Positions 63,665 to 64,000 of a DNA stretch of 64,000 nucleotides are shown one piece after another. The stretch is from Pseudomonas sp. LB-090624 (GTDB lineage Bacteria > Pseudomonadota > Gammaproteobacteria > Pseudomonadales > Pseudomonadaceae). The first letter of the stretch is position 1. Each line of letters begins with the position of its first letter. The DNA lies in NCBI RefSeq assembly GCF_003205205.1, contig NZ_QJRL01000023.1:1-64000 (forward strand). The letters run 5' to 3'. Both the position numbers and the translations under genes were made by a program. The notes beneath the pieces were generated by a model. It was not told where the DNA came from, did not search any database, and saw only the letters and a program-made list of their open reading frames with translations.

Positions 63665-64000
63665 TCAGCGGATAAGCGCGCCCAGCCCATCAAGCAGGCG
63701 CTGCAGCGCCCCCTGATTGGCCCGCATCACCGCCCTGCCCGCCTCGCCCATGCGCTGGGCGTCCTGCGGTAGTTCCACCAGACGACGCACAGCACCGGCC
63801 AGCCCGTCAGCATCATCCACCAGCTGCAAAGCCCCTGCCTCGCGCAGCATCGCGCTGATTTCGAGGAAGTTGAACACATGTGGCCCCATGAGCACTGGCA
63901 AGGCCAGCGCCGCAGGCTCCAACGGATTGTGCCCACCGGTCGGCACCAGGCTGCCGCCGACAAAGGCAATATCGGCCAGGGCATAGAGGAACAGCAACTC
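63665..64000 (-). CDS. waaA: 3-deoxy-D-manno-octulosonic-acid transferase (3' part; cut by window edge)
   Basis: Last ~110 codons of the gene; the N-terminal part is outside the window. The GHNPLEPAALALPVLMGPHVFNF segment is characteristic of WaaA, which transfers Kdo to lipid A. The stretch VGGSLVPTGGHNPLE includes the conserved glycosyltransferase B motif. Confidence 0.92.
   Translation of the reverse strand, partial: ELLFLYALADIAFVGGSLVPTGGHNPLEPAALALPVLMGPHVFNFLEISAMLREAGALQLVDDADGLAGAVRRLVELPQDAQRMGEAGRAVMRANQGALQRLLDGLGALIR

Overview
The window looks like chromosome from a fluorescent Pseudomonas of the P. putida group. The core gene order (dnaB–rplI–rpsR–rpsF–rlmB–rnr, purA–hisZ–hflCK–hflX–hfq–miaA–mutL–amiB–tsaE–nnrD, queG, orn/rsgA, motAB, psd, serB, parC/parE, thiC, tolC) and the REP-type palindromes (cores such as GTAGGAGCGGG…CCCGCG) support this. 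Species assignment is from recognition only; no search was run.

Layout. 1–1030: gene-poor leader with two REP-type inverted pairs, a possible cold-shock gene remnant and AT-rich palindromes. 1035–3997: a compact AT-rich operon on the + strand encoding a 32-residue peptide, a YcaO-domain enzyme and a fused membrane/ATPase ABC transporter. This is a candidate RiPP (ribosomally made, modified peptide) system with no partner protein, protease or second modifying enzyme visible. 4022–11148: replication, ribosomal-protein and RNA-processing block on the minus strand. 11421–11682: two tandem tRNA-Leu(CAG) genes. 11905–14483: a two-gene iron-type ABC importer without its own ATPase.

14520–21444: a nine-gene minus-strand block that appears to be an accessory biosynthetic cluster: LuxR regulator, LuxI acyl-homoserine-lactone synthase, NAD(P)H:quinone-type flavodoxin-fold reductase, DUF2867 protein, AfsA-like two-hotdog protein, old-yellow-enzyme family ene-reductase, two short-chain dehydrogenases and a small membrane protein. 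By analogy with Streptomyces gamma-butyrolactone pathways, AfsA would make a butenolide from a beta-ketoacyl donor and dihydroxyacetone phosphate, the ene-reductase would reduce its C=C bond and an SDR its ketone. The AHL synthase/receptor pair would control production. That would be one signalling system driving synthesis of another and is, with the YcaO operon, the best candidate for an undescribed system here.

21692–63550: mostly housekeeping. Chemoreceptor; purA/hisZ; HflKC–HflX–Hfq–MiaA–MutL–AmiB–TsaE–NnrD superoperon; QueG; TRIC-type channel; Orn; RsgA; flagellar stator MotAB; HDOD protein; rhodanese; Psd; SerB next to a YtjB/Smp-like membrane protein; PqiC-like lipoprotein; topoisomerase IV ParC and ParE with two small genes between them; YqiA, CpdA, DUF1249, NudF; DUF3298 lipoprotein; CytX; ThiC under a TPP riboswitch; TolC. 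The right edge cuts waaA (3' part present, minus strand). Start codons were revised downstream of the longest frame for many genes using RBS and family N-termini.
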